DNA from: JAZLDV01 sp045614925
GTDB lineage: Bacteria; Bacillota_I; Bacilli_A; Erysipelotrichales; Coprobacillaceae
Assembly (NCBI GenBank): GCA_045614925.1
Contig: JAZLDV010000044.1
Coordinates: 1-64,000, forward strand
Reading direction: 5' to 3'
Length of the DNA: 64,000 bases
Shown: positions 33,324 through 42,272 of the stretch, one piece after another
Layout of the letters: each line of letters begins with the position of its first letter
Numbering within the stretch: position 1 is the first letter of the stretch
Made by a program: the position numbers and the translations under genes
The notes under the pieces: generated by a model
Seen by the model: only the letters and a program-made list of their open reading frames with translations
Database searches by the model: none
What the model was told of the DNA's origin: nothing

Positions 33324-34139
33324 ATGAAAAAATTATTTAACTTATTATTAGTATTATGTTTAACATTAGGATTAACTGCTTGTGGTGGGAAAGAAAAAGC
33401 TGAAAATGAATTATTAGTATCTGCAACTTTAGATCCACATGCTAAAATTTTAGAAGAAGCTGCAAAAATTTTAGAAGAGAATTATGACATTAGTTTAGAA
33501 GTAAAAGTATTAGATGATTATTATATTTTTAATGAAGCATTAAATGAAGGTGAAGTTGATGCTAACTATTTCCAACATAGACCTTTCTTTGATGATGAAG
33601 TAAAAAATAAAGGATATGATATTGTAGAGGCTGCTGGTATCCACTTAGAACCTTTTGGTTTCTATTCACAAAATATTAGTTCAGTTGATGAATTAAAAGA
33701 TGGAGATACAGTTATTATTTCTAACTCAAAAACTGATAATGGACGTATTTTAGGAATCTTAGTAAATGCTGGTTTAATTACTATCAAAGATGGTGTTGAA
33801 GTATTAAATGCAACTATTAATGATATTGCATCAAATCCTAAAAATTTACAGTTCGAAGAAGTTAAACCTGAATTATTAGCAACTTATTATAAAAATAAAG
33901 AAGGTGCTATGGTTGCGATTAATGGAAACTATGCTTTGCAAGCTGGTTTAAATTCATCTAAAGATGCATTATTAATTGAAAAAGCTGATGCAAATAACCC
34001 TTATGTAAATATTGTTGCAGTTCAAAAAGGGAAAGAATCTGATGAAAAAATTAAAGCATTAGTTGAAGTATTAAAATCTGATGAAATTAAAACATTTATT
34101 GAAAACACATATCAAGGTTCAGTAATTGTTGCAGAATAA
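33324..34139 (+). CDS. metQ: Methionine-binding lipoprotein (NlpA family)
   Basis: This 271-aa substrate-binding protein has a lipoprotein signal peptide with lipobox LTACG (Cys at about 20), followed by LLVSATLDPHAKILE and YFQHRPFFDDE, characteristic of the NlpA/MetQ family. It is anchored to the outer face of the membrane and delivers methionine to MetNI. SD AAGGAGG. A terminator follows. Confidence 0.95.
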   Translation: MKKLFNLLLVLCLTLGLTACGGKEKAENELLVSATLDPHAKILEEAAKILEENYDISLEVKVLDDYYIFNEALNEGEVDANYFQHRPFFDDEVKNKGYDIVEAAGIHLEPFGFYSQNISSVDELKDGDTVIISNSKTDNGRILGILVNAGLITIKDGVEVLNATINDIASNPKNLQFEEVKPELLATYYKNKEGAMVAINGNYALQAGLNSSKDALLIEKADANNPYVNIVAVQKGKESDEKIKALVEVLKSDEIKTFIENTYQGSVIVAE

Positions 34140-34141
34140 TT

Positions 34142-34173
34142 CTAAAAGAAGGTGTAAACCTTCTTTTAGTTTT
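34142..34173 (+). terminator. Terminator after metQ
   Basis: 11-bp perfect stem (34142-34152 with 34159-34169, CTAAAAGAAGG arm), 6-base loop, short T-run. Confidence 0.85.
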
Positions 34174-34181
34174 GTTATAAT
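34173..34181 (+). promoter_or_regulatory. Extended -10 promoter of the nitroreductase gene
   Basis: TGTTATAAT starts in the tail of the metQ terminator. No clear -35. Confidence 0.55.
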
Positions 34182-34199
34182 ATTTATGGAGGGATGAAT

Positions 34200-34733
34200 A
34201 TGGAATTAAATGAAGTATTAATGAAAAGAAGAAGTATTAGAAAATATAAAACTAATAAAGTTAAAGATGAAGATATTCATGAAATGATTCAAGCTGCGAT
34301 TTATGCACCATCTTGGAAAAATTCTCAGGTTGCTAGATATTATGTTGTAAAAAGCGATGAAATGCTAGATAAAGTAAAAAATACTTTACCTGAATTTAAT
34401 TATAATAATGTTAAAGATGCACCAGTCTTAATTGTAACAACATATGTTACAAATCGTTCTGGTTATAATAGAGATGGAACACCTACAAATGAAGTAGGAA
34501 ATGGTTGGGGATGTTATGATTGTGGAATGCATCATATGAATTTATTATTAAAAGCTGAAGAATTAGGTTTATCTACGTTAGTTATGGGAATTCGCGATGA
34601 AGTTCAATTAAAAGAATTGTTATCGATTGAAGATAATGAAGATGTATTAAGTGTTATTGCAGTTGGATATAAAGATATTGAAGTGGAAATGCCTAAACGT
34701 AAAACTGTAGAAGAAATTACAAAAGTATTTTAA
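34200..34733 (+). CDS. Nitroreductase family protein
   Basis: This 177-aa FMN-dependent protein opens LNEVLMKRRSIRKYK, the FMN-phosphate-binding RRSIR motif, and has APSWKNSQVARYYVV and ELGLSTLVMGIRDE. It reduces nitro compounds, quinones or flavins with NAD(P)H; substrate unknown. The second ATG is chosen because GGAGGG ends 6 bases before it and abuts the first. A terminator that also serves the opposing gene follows. Confidence 0.9.
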   Translation: MELNEVLMKRRSIRKYKTNKVKDEDIHEMIQAAIYAPSWKNSQVARYYVVKSDEMLDKVKNTLPEFNYNNVKDAPVLIVTTYVTNRSGYNRDGTPTNEVGNGWGCYDCGMHHMNLLLKAEELGLSTLVMGIRDEVQLKELLSIEDNEDVLSVIAVGYKDIEVEMPKRKTVEEITKVF

Positions 34734-34757
34734 AGAGCATCTATTGATGCTCTTTTA
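34732..34757. terminator. Bidirectional terminator
   Basis: 10-bp stem (34732-34741 with 34746-34755, AAAGAGCATC arm) with A/T tracts on both sides. It overlaps the 3' end of the convergent gene. Confidence 0.88.
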
Positions 34758-35271
34758 AGTTATAGACAATTAAATCTTCATAGGGATTTGTCTTAGATAA
34801 AGCGATTTTTAGAACTTTTCCCTTAATTTTAAAGAAATTTGATGCGATATACTGACTTGCAATTAACATCTGATTTTCATCTAGTGTTTTTGCAATAGTC
34901 GTATGAGGCATGTATTGAAATGGCAGATATTTCGGGTTAAATGATGTACAATCTACATCTTTTAACTTTTCATATAAAGATGTTAAATGATTATGAAGAT
35001 TGTAGTTTAATATTGCAGATAAATAAATAACACCTGGGAACATACCTGCACTCATATATTGAATATCAAAGCATGACATTGATTTAAAATAATTATCAAG
35101 TATAGGAATAACTTCATGTATATATTTAGTGTCAAATGCTAAAAGTGTTAAATGTGGTGGGACATTGTGATCTTTCATAAATGTATTATTAGTTAAAGAT
35201 GATAATTTATTTATATGATTTTGAATTGTACTATGTGTATGATTATCGAAATATAATGATATTAAATACAT
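34741..35271 (-). CDS. 2'-5' RNA ligase/2H phosphoesterase family protein
   Basis: This 176-aa protein has the two HxT motifs of the 2H superfamily: PPHLTLLAF at about 42-50 and MPHTTIAKT at about 126-134. Members hydrolyse or ligate cyclic 2',3' or 2',5' phosphodiester bonds in RNA or nucleotides. The substrate is unknown. Of three possible starts, ATG 35271 is best spaced from AAGAGGTG. It is a single gene between two terminators. Confidence 0.85.
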   Translation of the reverse strand: MYLISLYFDNHTHSTIQNHINKLSSLTNNTFMKDHNVPPHLTLLAFDTKYIHEVIPILDNYFKSMSCFDIQYMSAGMFPGVIYLSAILNYNLHNHLTSLYEKLKDVDCTSFNPKYLPFQYMPHTTIAKTLDENQMLIASQYIASNFFKIKGKVLKIALSKTNPYEDLIVYNLKEHQ

Positions 35272-35296
35272 TTGCATCACCTCTTATTCATTATAT

Positions 35297-35326
35297 AAAA
35301 AAATAGATGCTTATAAAAGCATCTAT
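35297..35326 (-). terminator. Terminator of the DUF2812-like gene
   Basis: 10-bp stem (35303-35312 with 35317-35326, ATAGATGCTT arm); on the - strand it is followed by a T-run (A-run at 35297-35303). Confidence 0.85.
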
Positions 35327-36363
35327 AAATAAAAGTTTCTAATTGTATCAATATGCTGCTTTGTTAATGGTTTACTATAAGTCACAATAACAACTTTATT
35401 ATCTTTTTGTAAAATAATAGTATTTAATGTGTCATCATAGTATCCATAATACATATCATCTTTCTTTTCTACTTTAGTAGAAATAACTTCATATGGTCTT
35501 TTAATTAATGATTCTACATATTTAGTCGCTTGTGATACTGAATTAAAATCATATTCTTTAGTATATAATCCTATATTATCAATAGATTCATATGTTGAAT
35601 ATGAATTTTTAATAATAAAACTATGTGAAGATGTTGTATTAATAACTGATTGTTCATTATGACCTAAATCACTAAGCTGAATGTAAGGATGTTTATCATA
35701 ATTGATTTCTTTTACATTTAAAGTGTCTTCAAATAATCCACCAGCAATCATAATGATTGAAATCATTAGTAAAGAGATTGCAATTGTATGTGTTTTTTTA
35801 ATTTTATCTAATGATAAAGAACCATGTTTAATTGAAGAAGAAAAATGAAAATCATTGTATAAACGATAAACAAAGCTTAAACATAATAATAAAATTCCTA
35901 CATAGGCAATAACTTTACCATATGTTAAAAAAGCTGTTACACTTTGTGATGCAAATAGTAAGAAATATAAAACAGTAGTAATAAAAATTGCTAAGCATAA
36001 TAATAGAAAAATGTTAGGAACTCTTTTTTCTGCTAATTTAATTCCATTGCTATATTCATTGTCTTTAAAAGTATGTTCTTCATCACCTGAAAATACATAC
36101 ATTCCATTTTTGCTATAGATAGGAAAGTATCCAAATTCTGTATGCTTTTCATAATATTTTGCTATATCTTTATCTCTTTTATATTTTTCTTTTTCTTTTG
36201 ATAAATAGAATTCTACTTTATAATGAATAGGATGATCTTTTTTTCTAAATAAAGAAAACATTGATAAATCATTACAGTCATATCCTTGTTTACCTAATTC
36301 ATCTAATTCTTTTTTTAATAATTCGTATTCATAAGGTTTATAATTGATATATTTTATTTTCAT
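35323..36363 (-). CDS. DUF2812-like membrane protein
   Basis: This 346-aa protein has an N-terminal soluble domain of about 110 residues (YELLKKELDELGKQGYDCND...FRKKDHPIHYKVEFYL) resembling DUF2812. Four hydrophobic segments follow between about residues 120 and 215, then an extracytoplasmic or soluble C-terminal domain. DUF2812 proteins often sit next to PadR regulators and may modulate membrane stress responses; no PadR gene is nearby. ATG 36363 follows GGAGGT. Function unknown. Confidence 0.65.
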   Translation of the reverse strand: MKIKYINYKPYEYELLKKELDELGKQGYDCNDLSMFSLFRKKDHPIHYKVEFYLSKEKEKYKRDKDIAKYYEKHTEFGYFPIYSKNGMYVFSGDEEHTFKDNEYSNGIKLAEKRVPNIFLLLCLAIFITTVLYFLLFASQSVTAFLTYGKVIAYVGILLLCLSFVYRLYNDFHFSSSIKHGSLSLDKIKKTHTIAISLLMISIIMIAGGLFEDTLNVKEINYDKHPYIQLSDLGHNEQSVINTTSSHSFIIKNSYSTYESIDNIGLYTKEYDFNSVSQATKYVESLIKRPYEVISTKVEKKDDMYYGYYDDTLNTIILQKDNKVVIVTYSKPLTKQHIDTIRNFYL

Positions 36364-36393
36364 TTCATATACCTCCATTTCATAACTTTTTAG

Positions 36394-36402
36394 ATTATAA
36401 CA
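36394..36402 (-). promoter_or_regulatory. Extended -10 promoter of the DUF2812-like gene
   Basis: On the - strand TGTTATAAT (36402-36394), about 30 bases before the start. Confidence 0.55.
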
Positions 36403-36414
36403 TTTATAAAATAA

Positions 36415-36442
36415 TAAAAAAAGATGTAAAACATTACATCTT
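36415..36442 (-). terminator. Terminator of the lipoprotein gene
   Basis: 9-bp stem AAGATGTAA/TTACATCTT (36421-36429 with 36434-36442), T-run on the - strand. Confidence 0.85.
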
Positions 36443-36947
36443 AATAAAAATCACTTACATTAGAAGGACAAATAACAAAGAAAACCATGTTATCAAAACT
36501 ATCAATATAAATATCTTCTTCTTTTAATTCTACTTTCCATTTTTTATTGACATTATCTTTTAAACTTTGTTTAAATTCATCGATTTTCTTTACATCTGTT
36601 ATTTCAAATAAATAACCAATCATTGGAATACGTTCAACTTTTGGTTTGAAAACTGCACCATATTTAAAATCACTTACATTAAAATTTTTAAATCCATCTA
36701 AATATCCAGGAAATACTTCTTTTGCTGTGGCTTTAAATTCAATTTTTTCTGTTTGAACAAGATGCTGAGCAATTTCTAATACTCTGGCATCTTTATTAAT
36801 TGATGCATAAGCATAAAACTCGGCATTTAAATATCCACCAAGTGTTTTTGTATTAAAATCTTTTTCAATAATATTATTTTCAGGAATACAACCCTGACAA
36901 GTAATTAATAATATTAAAGCTAATATGAAATTAATTGTTTTTTTCAT
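36441..36947 (-). CDS. Putative lipoprotein, unknown function
   Basis: This 168-aa protein has a signal peptide (MKKTINFILALILLITCQGC) ending in a lipobox-like CQGC, Cys20 being the probable lipidated residue. The mature part (about 148 aa) is soluble, mixed alpha/beta, with YLFEITDVKKIDEFKQSL near the middle. I recognise no family. Cys17 in place of a small or aliphatic residue at the -3 position makes the lipobox imperfect. It has its own good promoter and terminator. Confidence 0.7.
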   Translation of the reverse strand: MKKTINFILALILLITCQGCIPENNIIEKDFNTKTLGGYLNAEFYAYASINKDARVLEIAQHLVQTEKIEFKATAKEVFPGYLDGFKNFNVSDFKYGAVFKPKVERIPMIGYLFEITDVKKIDEFKQSLKDNVNKKWKVELKEEDIYIDSFDNMVFFVICPSNVSDFY

Positions 36948-36967
36948 AAAATCATCCCCTTAAGTCT

Positions 36968-36996
36968 ATGATATAGGAATAATTATATGTTGTCAA
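36968..36996 (-). promoter_or_regulatory. Promoter of the lipoprotein gene
   Basis: On the - strand TTGACA (36996-36991), 17 bases, TATCAT (36973-36968). Confidence 0.7.
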
Positions 36997-37059
36997 ATTG
37001 TTGTATAAATAAAATTATGTATAAAAATATATGAAAAATAAAATTTATGTGTAGAAAAC

Positions 37060-37088
37060 TTGTAAAAAATATAAATTTAAGATAGAAT
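37060..37088 (+). promoter_or_regulatory. Promoter of the ABC exporter gene
   Basis: TTGTAA (37060-37065), 17 bases, TAGAAT (37083-37088). Confidence 0.6.
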
Positions 37089-37112
37089 GTGATGATAAGG
37101 GGGATTGAATAA

Positions 37113-38849
37113 ATGAAAGGAAGAATGAAAAAATTTTTATCTTATTATAAAAAATATAAAAAATTGTTTTTTACAGATATGTTTTGTGCAATGCTAGGAG
37201 CATTAATTACTTTGATTTTTCCTATTATCACAAGACATATTACAGGTACAGTATTAGCTGCTGATGTCGTAAATGTAAAAGAAATTTTTATTTTAGGAAT
37301 CGCAATGATTGTGCTTGTTATTATTGAGTTTTTCTGTAATTTCTATGTTGCTTATCAGGGACATATGATGGGAACATACATGGAAAGAGACATTCGTAAT
37401 GAATTGTTTGAACATTATCAGAAATTATCATTTAAGTTTTATGATGAACAAAAAACAGGGGTACTGATGTCTAGGTTAACGAATGACATTTTTTCTTTGA
37501 CTGAATTATATCATCATGGACCTGAAGATATTGTTATTTCGATTATCAAATTTGTTGGTGCTTTTATTATTTTAATGAACATCAATTTAAAACTAACTAT
37601 CATTGTATTTTTGATTATTCCTCTAATGGGTATTTTTGCATATATATGCAATAAAGAAATGAAAAGAGCATTCAAATTAAGAAAGCAAAGAGTTGGTGAT
37701 ATTAATCATAGAATAGAAGATAATTTATCTGGTATTCGTACTGTTAAGAGTTTTTCAAATGAAACGAAAGAAATTGAAAAATTTGATGTTGATAATGAAA
37801 ATTATGTTGAAAGTAAACGTGTCAGTTACTTGAGTATGGCTAAGTTTCATTCAGGATTAAGTGTATTTACGACAATGATAACTGTTGTTGTTATATTTTT
37901 TGGAGCATTATTGATGGTTGAAAATAAGTTAAATGCTCCAGATTTAATTGCTTTTATCTTATATATTGCAAACTTGATTGAACCAGTGAGAAAATTAATT
38001 AACTTTACTGAAATGTTTCAGGATGGAGCAACAGGTTTTGAACGTTTTATGGAGATTATCGAAATTGATCCAGAAATACAAGACAAAAAAGATGCTATTG
38101 AATTAAATAATGTTTCTGGTCATGTAAAATATGAAAATGTAACTTTCAGATATAATGAATCAACAGATTATGTTTTAAATAATGTTTCATTAGAAGTTGA
38201 ACCAGGTGAATATATTGCGTTTGTAGGTTCTTCAGGGGTAGGTAAATCGACAATCTGTTCACTTCTTCCTCGTTTTTATGAAGTCAATGAGGGAAGAATA
38301 CTTATTGATGGTCATGATATTAAAGATGTGACGTTATCATCTCTTAGAAATCAGATAGGTATAGTTCAACAGGATGTATATCTATTTTCTGGAACTATTA
38401 TGGATAATATACGATATGGTAAATTAGATGCGACTGATGAAGAAGTTATTGAAGCCGCTAAAAAAGCAAATGCACATGATTTTATTATGGAACTTCCTGA
38501 TGGATATCATAGTGATTGTGGACAAAGAGGGGTTAAATTATCAGGTGGTCAAAAACAAAGATTAAGTATTGCAAGAGTGTTTTTAAAGAATCCACCAATT
38601 CTAATTTTTGATGAAGCAACAAGTGCTTTAGATAATGAAAGTGAAGCAATTGTTCAAAAATCTCTAGAGTCACTAGCAACACATAGAACAACATTTGTTA
38701 TTGCACATCGTTTATCAACTATTAAAAATGCTAAACGTATATGTGTATTAAGTGAACAGGGAATTATTGAGTCAGGAACACATGAAGAATTAATTCAGCA
38801 AAATGGTCAATATGCCCGTTTATATAATATGCAGTTTATTACAAAATAA
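37113..38849 (+). CDS. ABC exporter, fused permease/ATPase (homodimeric multidrug type)
   Basis: This 578-aa protein has an N-terminal six-helix type-1 exporter domain (about 1-310) with TGVLMSRLTNDIFSL, then an ATPase domain with Walker A GSSGVGKST, Q-loop IGIVQQDVYLFSG, signature [15 protein letters not shown], Walker B ILIFDEATSALD and the H-loop in FVIAHRL. All catalytic motifs are intact, so it should act as a homodimer. Substrate (drug, lipid or peptide) unknown. It is a single gene. Confidence 0.93.
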   Translation: MKGRMKKFLSYYKKYKKLFFTDMFCAMLGALITLIFPIITRHITGTVLAADVVNVKEIFILGIAMIVLVIIEFFCNFYVAYQGHMMGTYMERDIRNELFEHYQKLSFKFYDEQKTGVLMSRLTNDIFSLTELYHHGPEDIVISIIKFVGAFIILMNINLKLTIIVFLIIPLMGIFAYICNKEMKRAFKLRKQRVGDINHRIEDNLSGIRTVKSFSNETKEIEKFDVDNENYVESKRVSYLSMAKFHSGLSVFTTMITVVVIFFGALLMVENKLNAPDLIAFILYIANLIEPVRKLINFTEMFQDGATGFERFMEIIEIDPEIQDKKDAIELNNVSGHVKYENVTFRYNESTDYVLNNVSLEVEPGEYIAFVGSSGVGKSTICSLLPRFYEVNEGRILIDGHDIKDVTLSSLRNQIGIVQQDVYLFSGTIMDNIRYGKLDATDEEVIEAAKKANAHDFIMELPDGYHSDCGQRGVKLSGGQKQRLSIARVFLKNPPILIFDEATSALDNESEAIVQKSLESLATHRTTFVIAHRLSTIKNAKRICVLSEQGIIESGTHEELIQQNGQYARLYNMQFITK

Positions 38850-38874
38850 AGTCAGTTCATTTGAACTGACTTTT
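38849..38874. terminator. Terminator between the ABC exporter and eno
   Basis: 11-bp stem (38849-38859 with 38862-38872, AAGTCAGTTCA arm), TT loop and T tail on the + strand; possibly serves eno on the - strand too. Confidence 0.85.
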
Positions 38875-38879
38875 GCTTA

Positions 38880-40121
38880 TTAAATTGTATTTTCAAGAAT
38901 TTCTTCTTGGATTCTTAATAACTGATTGTATTTAGCAATTCTTTCACTTCTAGACATACTTCCTGTCTTTATATATTCACTTTGACAGCCAACAGCTAAA
39001 TCTGCAATAAAAGTATCTTCGCTTTCCCCAGAACGATGAGAAATTATGACTTTATATTTATTGTTTTTGGCTAATTGAATTGTATCTAATGTTTCTGATA
39101 ATGTTCCAATCTGATTTGGTTTGATTAAAATGGCATTAGCCATTTTTCCTTGAATACCAATCGTCAAACGTTTTTCATTTGTGACAAACAAATCATCACC
39201 TACAAGCATAATATCTTTTAATGATTTACTCATCGATTTCCATCCATCAAAGTCATCTTGATCTAATCCATCTTCTATAGATATGATTGGATATTTTTCA
39301 ATAAGTTCTTCATAATAAGCAATTAGATCATATGCTTTATATGAACGATTATTTAAATGATATTCTCCATTATGATACAACTCACTTGCTGCAACATCTA
39401 AAGCAATACAAATATCTTCTTTAATTTTATATCCTGCTTTTTCTATTGCTTTTAAAATAAAGTCTAATGCTTCTTCATGAGAATTAAAATCAGGGGCAAA
39501 TCCACCTTCATCTCCAACTGATGTAGAATAAGAAGACTCATTTAATAAATTTTTAAGTTCATGAAATACAGTTGAACCCATTTTGATTGATTCATAAATA
39601 TTTTTAGCACTTACAGGAACAATCATAAATTCCTGAATATCTAAATTGTTTGATGCATGTTTTCCTCCGTTAATGATATTCATCATAGGTAAAGGTAGTT
39701 TTGACAAATTACATCCTCCAATATAACGATATAATGGGATTCCTAGATATTCACTAGCACAAGATGCTACAGCTAAAGAAACTGCTAAAATTGCATTTGC
39801 ACCTAATCTTGATTTATTATTTGTTCCATCTAATTCTACAAGTTTTTGATCAATATATCTTTGATTTGTTACATCTACTCCTTCTAATAACTCAGCAATT
39901 TCATCGTTCACATGGCTTACAGCTTTAAAAACACTTTTTCCTAAAAAACAATCTCTTAAATTATCTCTTAATTCATGTGCTTCATATAGTCCTGTTGATG
40001 CACCTGAAGGGACAATTGCTTTCCCTTTTGCACCACTAGCACTATGAACTTCTACTTCCACTGTTGGAAGACCTCTCGAATCTAATACTTGTCTTGCAAT
40101 GATATGTGTGATATATGGCAT
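38880..40121 (-). CDS. eno: Enolase
   Basis: This 413-aa glycolytic enzyme interconverts 2-phosphoglycerate and phosphoenolpyruvate. Conserved blocks: SGASTGLYEAHELRD, IQEFMIVPV, GDEGGFAPD, ALDVAASELY, SIEDGLDQDD, VGDDLFVTN, KPNQIGTLSE (catalytic Lys) and SHRSGESED. It is shorter than the usual 430 aa, through small loop deletions rather than truncation, and the active site looks complete. ATG 40121 follows GGAGGT. It stands alone, away from other glycolytic genes, so it could be either the main enolase or a second copy. Confidence 0.93.
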   Translation of the reverse strand: MPYITHIIARQVLDSRGLPTVEVEVHSASGAKGKAIVPSGASTGLYEAHELRDNLRDCFLGKSVFKAVSHVNDEIAELLEGVDVTNQRYIDQKLVELDGTNNKSRLGANAILAVSLAVASCASEYLGIPLYRYIGGCNLSKLPLPMMNIINGGKHASNNLDIQEFMIVPVSAKNIYESIKMGSTVFHELKNLLNESSYSTSVGDEGGFAPDFNSHEEALDFILKAIEKAGYKIKEDICIALDVAASELYHNGEYHLNNRSYKAYDLIAYYEELIEKYPIISIEDGLDQDDFDGWKSMSKSLKDIMLVGDDLFVTNEKRLTIGIQGKMANAILIKPNQIGTLSETLDTIQLAKNNKYKVIISHRSGESEDTFIADLAVGCQSEYIKTGSMSRSERIAKYNQLLRIQEEILENTI

Positions 40122-40191
40122 ATTCTTACCTCCATAATTTATATTTGACATATTATTTAAAAATATACTAATGAAATTTTTTATTCATATA

Positions 40192-40200
40192 TGGTATAAT
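40192..40200 (+). promoter_or_regulatory. Extended -10 promoter
   Basis: TGGTATAAT, 23 bases before the next small gene; no clear -35. Confidence 0.5.
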
Positions 40201-40223
40201 ATGATAAGAAATGAGGGATGTTT

Positions 40224-40454
40224 ATGATTATTTTGTATATTGTTTTTATTGTGTTATTTATTGGTATTTCTATATATATGATTGATTTATGTCAAAGAAC
40301 TGATCAGCATAAATATTTAATTAAAACAAAAAAAGAAGAAATTGAACAACTAAACAAAAATCTTGATAATATCATAGAAAATTTAGATAAAACACAAAAC
40401 GCTATAGTAAAAGTCGATAATATTTCTAAAAAGATTTTAAAATTTAGAAAATAA
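40224..40454 (+). CDS. Small membrane protein with coiled coil, unknown function
   Basis: This 76-aa protein has one N-terminal transmembrane segment (about residues 1-22), then a charged helical tail with heptad-like spacing (EEIEQLNKNLDNIIENLDKT). The layout resembles small division or envelope proteins such as the FtsL/DivIC type, but no motif supports a specific family. ATG 40224 lies 6 bases after GAGGG, better than the ATG that abuts it. It is followed by a T-box unit with its own promoter. Confidence 0.6.
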   Translation: MIILYIVFIVLFIGISIYMIDLCQRTDQHKYLIKTKKEEIEQLNKNLDNIIENLDKTQNAIVKVDNISKKILKFRK

Positions 40455-40476
40455 TAATTTTTTTCTATGATTATTA

Positions 40477-40504
40477 TTGACTTTAATAATCAAAAGTATA
40501 TAAT
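40477..40504 (+). promoter_or_regulatory. Promoter of the amino-acid transporter T-box transcript
   Basis: TTGACT (40477-40482), 16 bases, TATAAT (40499-40504). The gene-free stretch 40455-40796 holds this promoter and the T-box. Confidence 0.75.
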
Positions 40505-40511
40505 CAAATCT

Positions 40512-40738
40512 ATAGTCATTCGTTGAAGAAGAGAGTAATCTAAGGGAATATTAAGCGAGCTGATGATGGTGGAAGATCAGTATAGGAAATTAGATGAAGC
40601 GCACTTTGGAGAACATTTTTTGAAATTAGTAGAAAAATGAGTAAGTCTGCTTTAAAGACAAGAGTGTGATATGTATATATCAAAAAAGAGTGGTACCGCG
40701 GTCATCATCGTCTCTTAGCAATAGCTAAGAGTTTTTTT
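40512..40738 (+). ncRNA. T-box leader, specifier CGC (Arg) or overlapping CAC (His)
   Basis: AGAGAG-type bulge (near 40529), GATGGTGGAAGATC loop, then GAAGCGCACTTTGGAG. By the register of the other four leaders the specifier is CGC (40600-40602, Arg) followed by a purine; CAC (40602-40604, His) overlaps it by one base. The core AGTGGTACCGCG (40689-40700) and a terminator (stem 40712-40719/40724-40731, T7) follow. It controls an amino-acid ABC transporter and an aminotransferase. Confidence 0.9.
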
Positions 40739-40796
40739 ATTTCATGATTATATTGTCTTTTTGATGAATGCTTTAAGAAAGAAGAGGGATGAAAAA

Positions 40797-41567
40797 ATGA
40801 AAAAATTATTTAAAGGATTATTAGCATGTATTATGGCATTATCTTTATGTGCTTGTGGTGGAGAAAGCACTAATGAACAAACATCAGGGAAAACTATTTC
40901 TGTTGGTATTTCACCTGATTATGCTCCATATGAGTTAAAATTAACTGATGGAACAATTGAAGGGTTCGATATTGATATGATGAACTTATTCGAAGGATAT
41001 TTAAAAGAAATTACTGGAGAAGATTATAAATTCGAATTAGTTGAAATGGAATTTGATGCGATTATTTCTCAAATTCAAGGTGATCAGGTACAAGTAGGGA
41101 TTTCTGGATTTACTTATGAAGAATCAAGAAAAGTTGAATGGTCTGAACCATATTTAGGAACAAGTCAAGTTGCAGTTTATCCAAGTAATGCAACAATTGC
41201 ATCTTCTGCTGATTTAGAAGGTAAAGTTATTGCTGCTCAAACAGGTGCTACTGGAGAAAATGTTGCAAAAGGTATTAAAGATGCAGATGTTAAATCAATT
41301 GGAAAAGTAACTGATATCTTTACAGGATTAGCTGCAAATCAATATGATGCAGCAATCGTAGATTTAGGAGTTGCTAAAAACTATGTTGCTAATGGTGATT
41401 TCGAAATGTTAGATGAAGTTTTATTAGATGAAGCAAACTATATTATTGCTAAAGAAGGAAATACAGAAATTATTGAATTAATGAATAAATGTATTGAAAA
41501 ATTATTAGCTTCAGATGATTATAAAACTTTATGTGAAAAACATGGTGTTACACCATATTCAAAATAA
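40797..41567 (+). CDS. Amino-acid ABC transporter substrate-binding lipoprotein
   Basis: This 256-aa family-3 solute-binding protein has a lipoprotein signal (lipobox LCACG), then ISVGISPDYAPYEL, EGFDIDMMNLFE and QVGISGFTYEESRKVEWSEP, typical of polar or basic amino-acid binding proteins (ArtJ/HisJ/GlnH group). Ligand specificity is not certain from sequence; the T-box points to arginine or histidine. ATG 40797 follows GAGGG. Permease, ATPase and aminotransferase genes follow in one operon. Confidence 0.9.
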   Translation: MKKLFKGLLACIMALSLCACGGESTNEQTSGKTISVGISPDYAPYELKLTDGTIEGFDIDMMNLFEGYLKEITGEDYKFELVEMEFDAIISQIQGDQVQVGISGFTYEESRKVEWSEPYLGTSQVAVYPSNATIASSADLEGKVIAAQTGATGENVAKGIKDADVKSIGKVTDIFTGLAANQYDAAIVDLGVAKNYVANGDFEMLDEVLLDEANYIIAKEGNTEIIELMNKCIEKLLASDDYKTLCEKHGVTPYSK

Positions 41568-41588
41568 AAATTATAAAGGAGAGATATT

Positions 41589-42272
41589 GTGTTTATAGCT
41601 TTTAAAGAAGTCTTCACATTATCTAACATGATTTATTTAGGGAAGGGTGCTTTGATTTCTCTTGGGATGGCTGCTCTTTCCCTTTTATTAGGTTTAGTGT
41701 TAGGTATTATTGGAGCAACAGCAAAACGATCAAAACATTTTTTACCTCGATGTTTAGCGAATATTTATGTTGAAGTCATTCGTGGAACACCGATGTTATT
41801 ACAAATTTTAATTTTATTCGCAGTTATTCCTGCTATGTATACTCAAATTACTGGACAAGTTTTAAGAATGAATGTCTTTGTTATTGGAATTATTGCTATG
41901 AGTATTAATAGTGGGGCTTATTCAACAGAATTAATTCGTAGTGGTATTAATAGTGTTGATAAAGGTCAGTGGGAAGCTTGTCAGACTTTAGGTTTATCTA
42001 GCTGGCAGACAATGAAATTAGTTGTTTTACCACAGGCATTTAAAATTATTATTCCACCTATTATTAGTGAATTTATTACTTTAGTTAAGGATTCATCTTT
42101 AACAAGCTGTATTGGTGCAGTTGAATTATTAAAAGGTGCTCAATTATTAGGAGCACAATATTATGATGCAATGTCACCATATACTTTATCAGCTGTATTT
42201 TATTTAATTATGACATTAACAATTTCAATTATAGGAAAAAAAGTAGAAGGGAAGTTGGCTGAAAGTGATTAA
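41589..42272 (+). CDS. Amino-acid ABC transporter permease
   Basis: This 227-aa HisM/GlnP-type permease has about five helices, [13 protein letters not shown] near residue 60, and the EAA loop [20 protein letters not shown]. It starts with GTG after AAAGGAG. It overlaps the ATPase gene by 8 bases, implying tight coupling. Confidence 0.92.
   Translation: MFIAFKEVFTLSNMIYLGKGALISLGMAALSLLLGLVLGIIGATAKRSKHFLPRCLANIYVEVIRGTPMLLQILILFAVIPAMYTQITGQVLRMNVFVIGIIAMSINSGAYSTELIRSGINSVDKGQWEACQTLGLSSWQTMKLVVLPQAFKIIIPPIISEFITLVKDSSLTSCIGAVELLKGAQLLGAQYYDAMSPYTLSAVFYLIMTLTISIIGKKVEGKLAESD

Noticed and set aside
38880..40121. Truncated or inactive enolase
   Set aside because: It is short (413 aa) but all catalytic and metal-binding blocks are present, so the length difference comes from small loop deletions.
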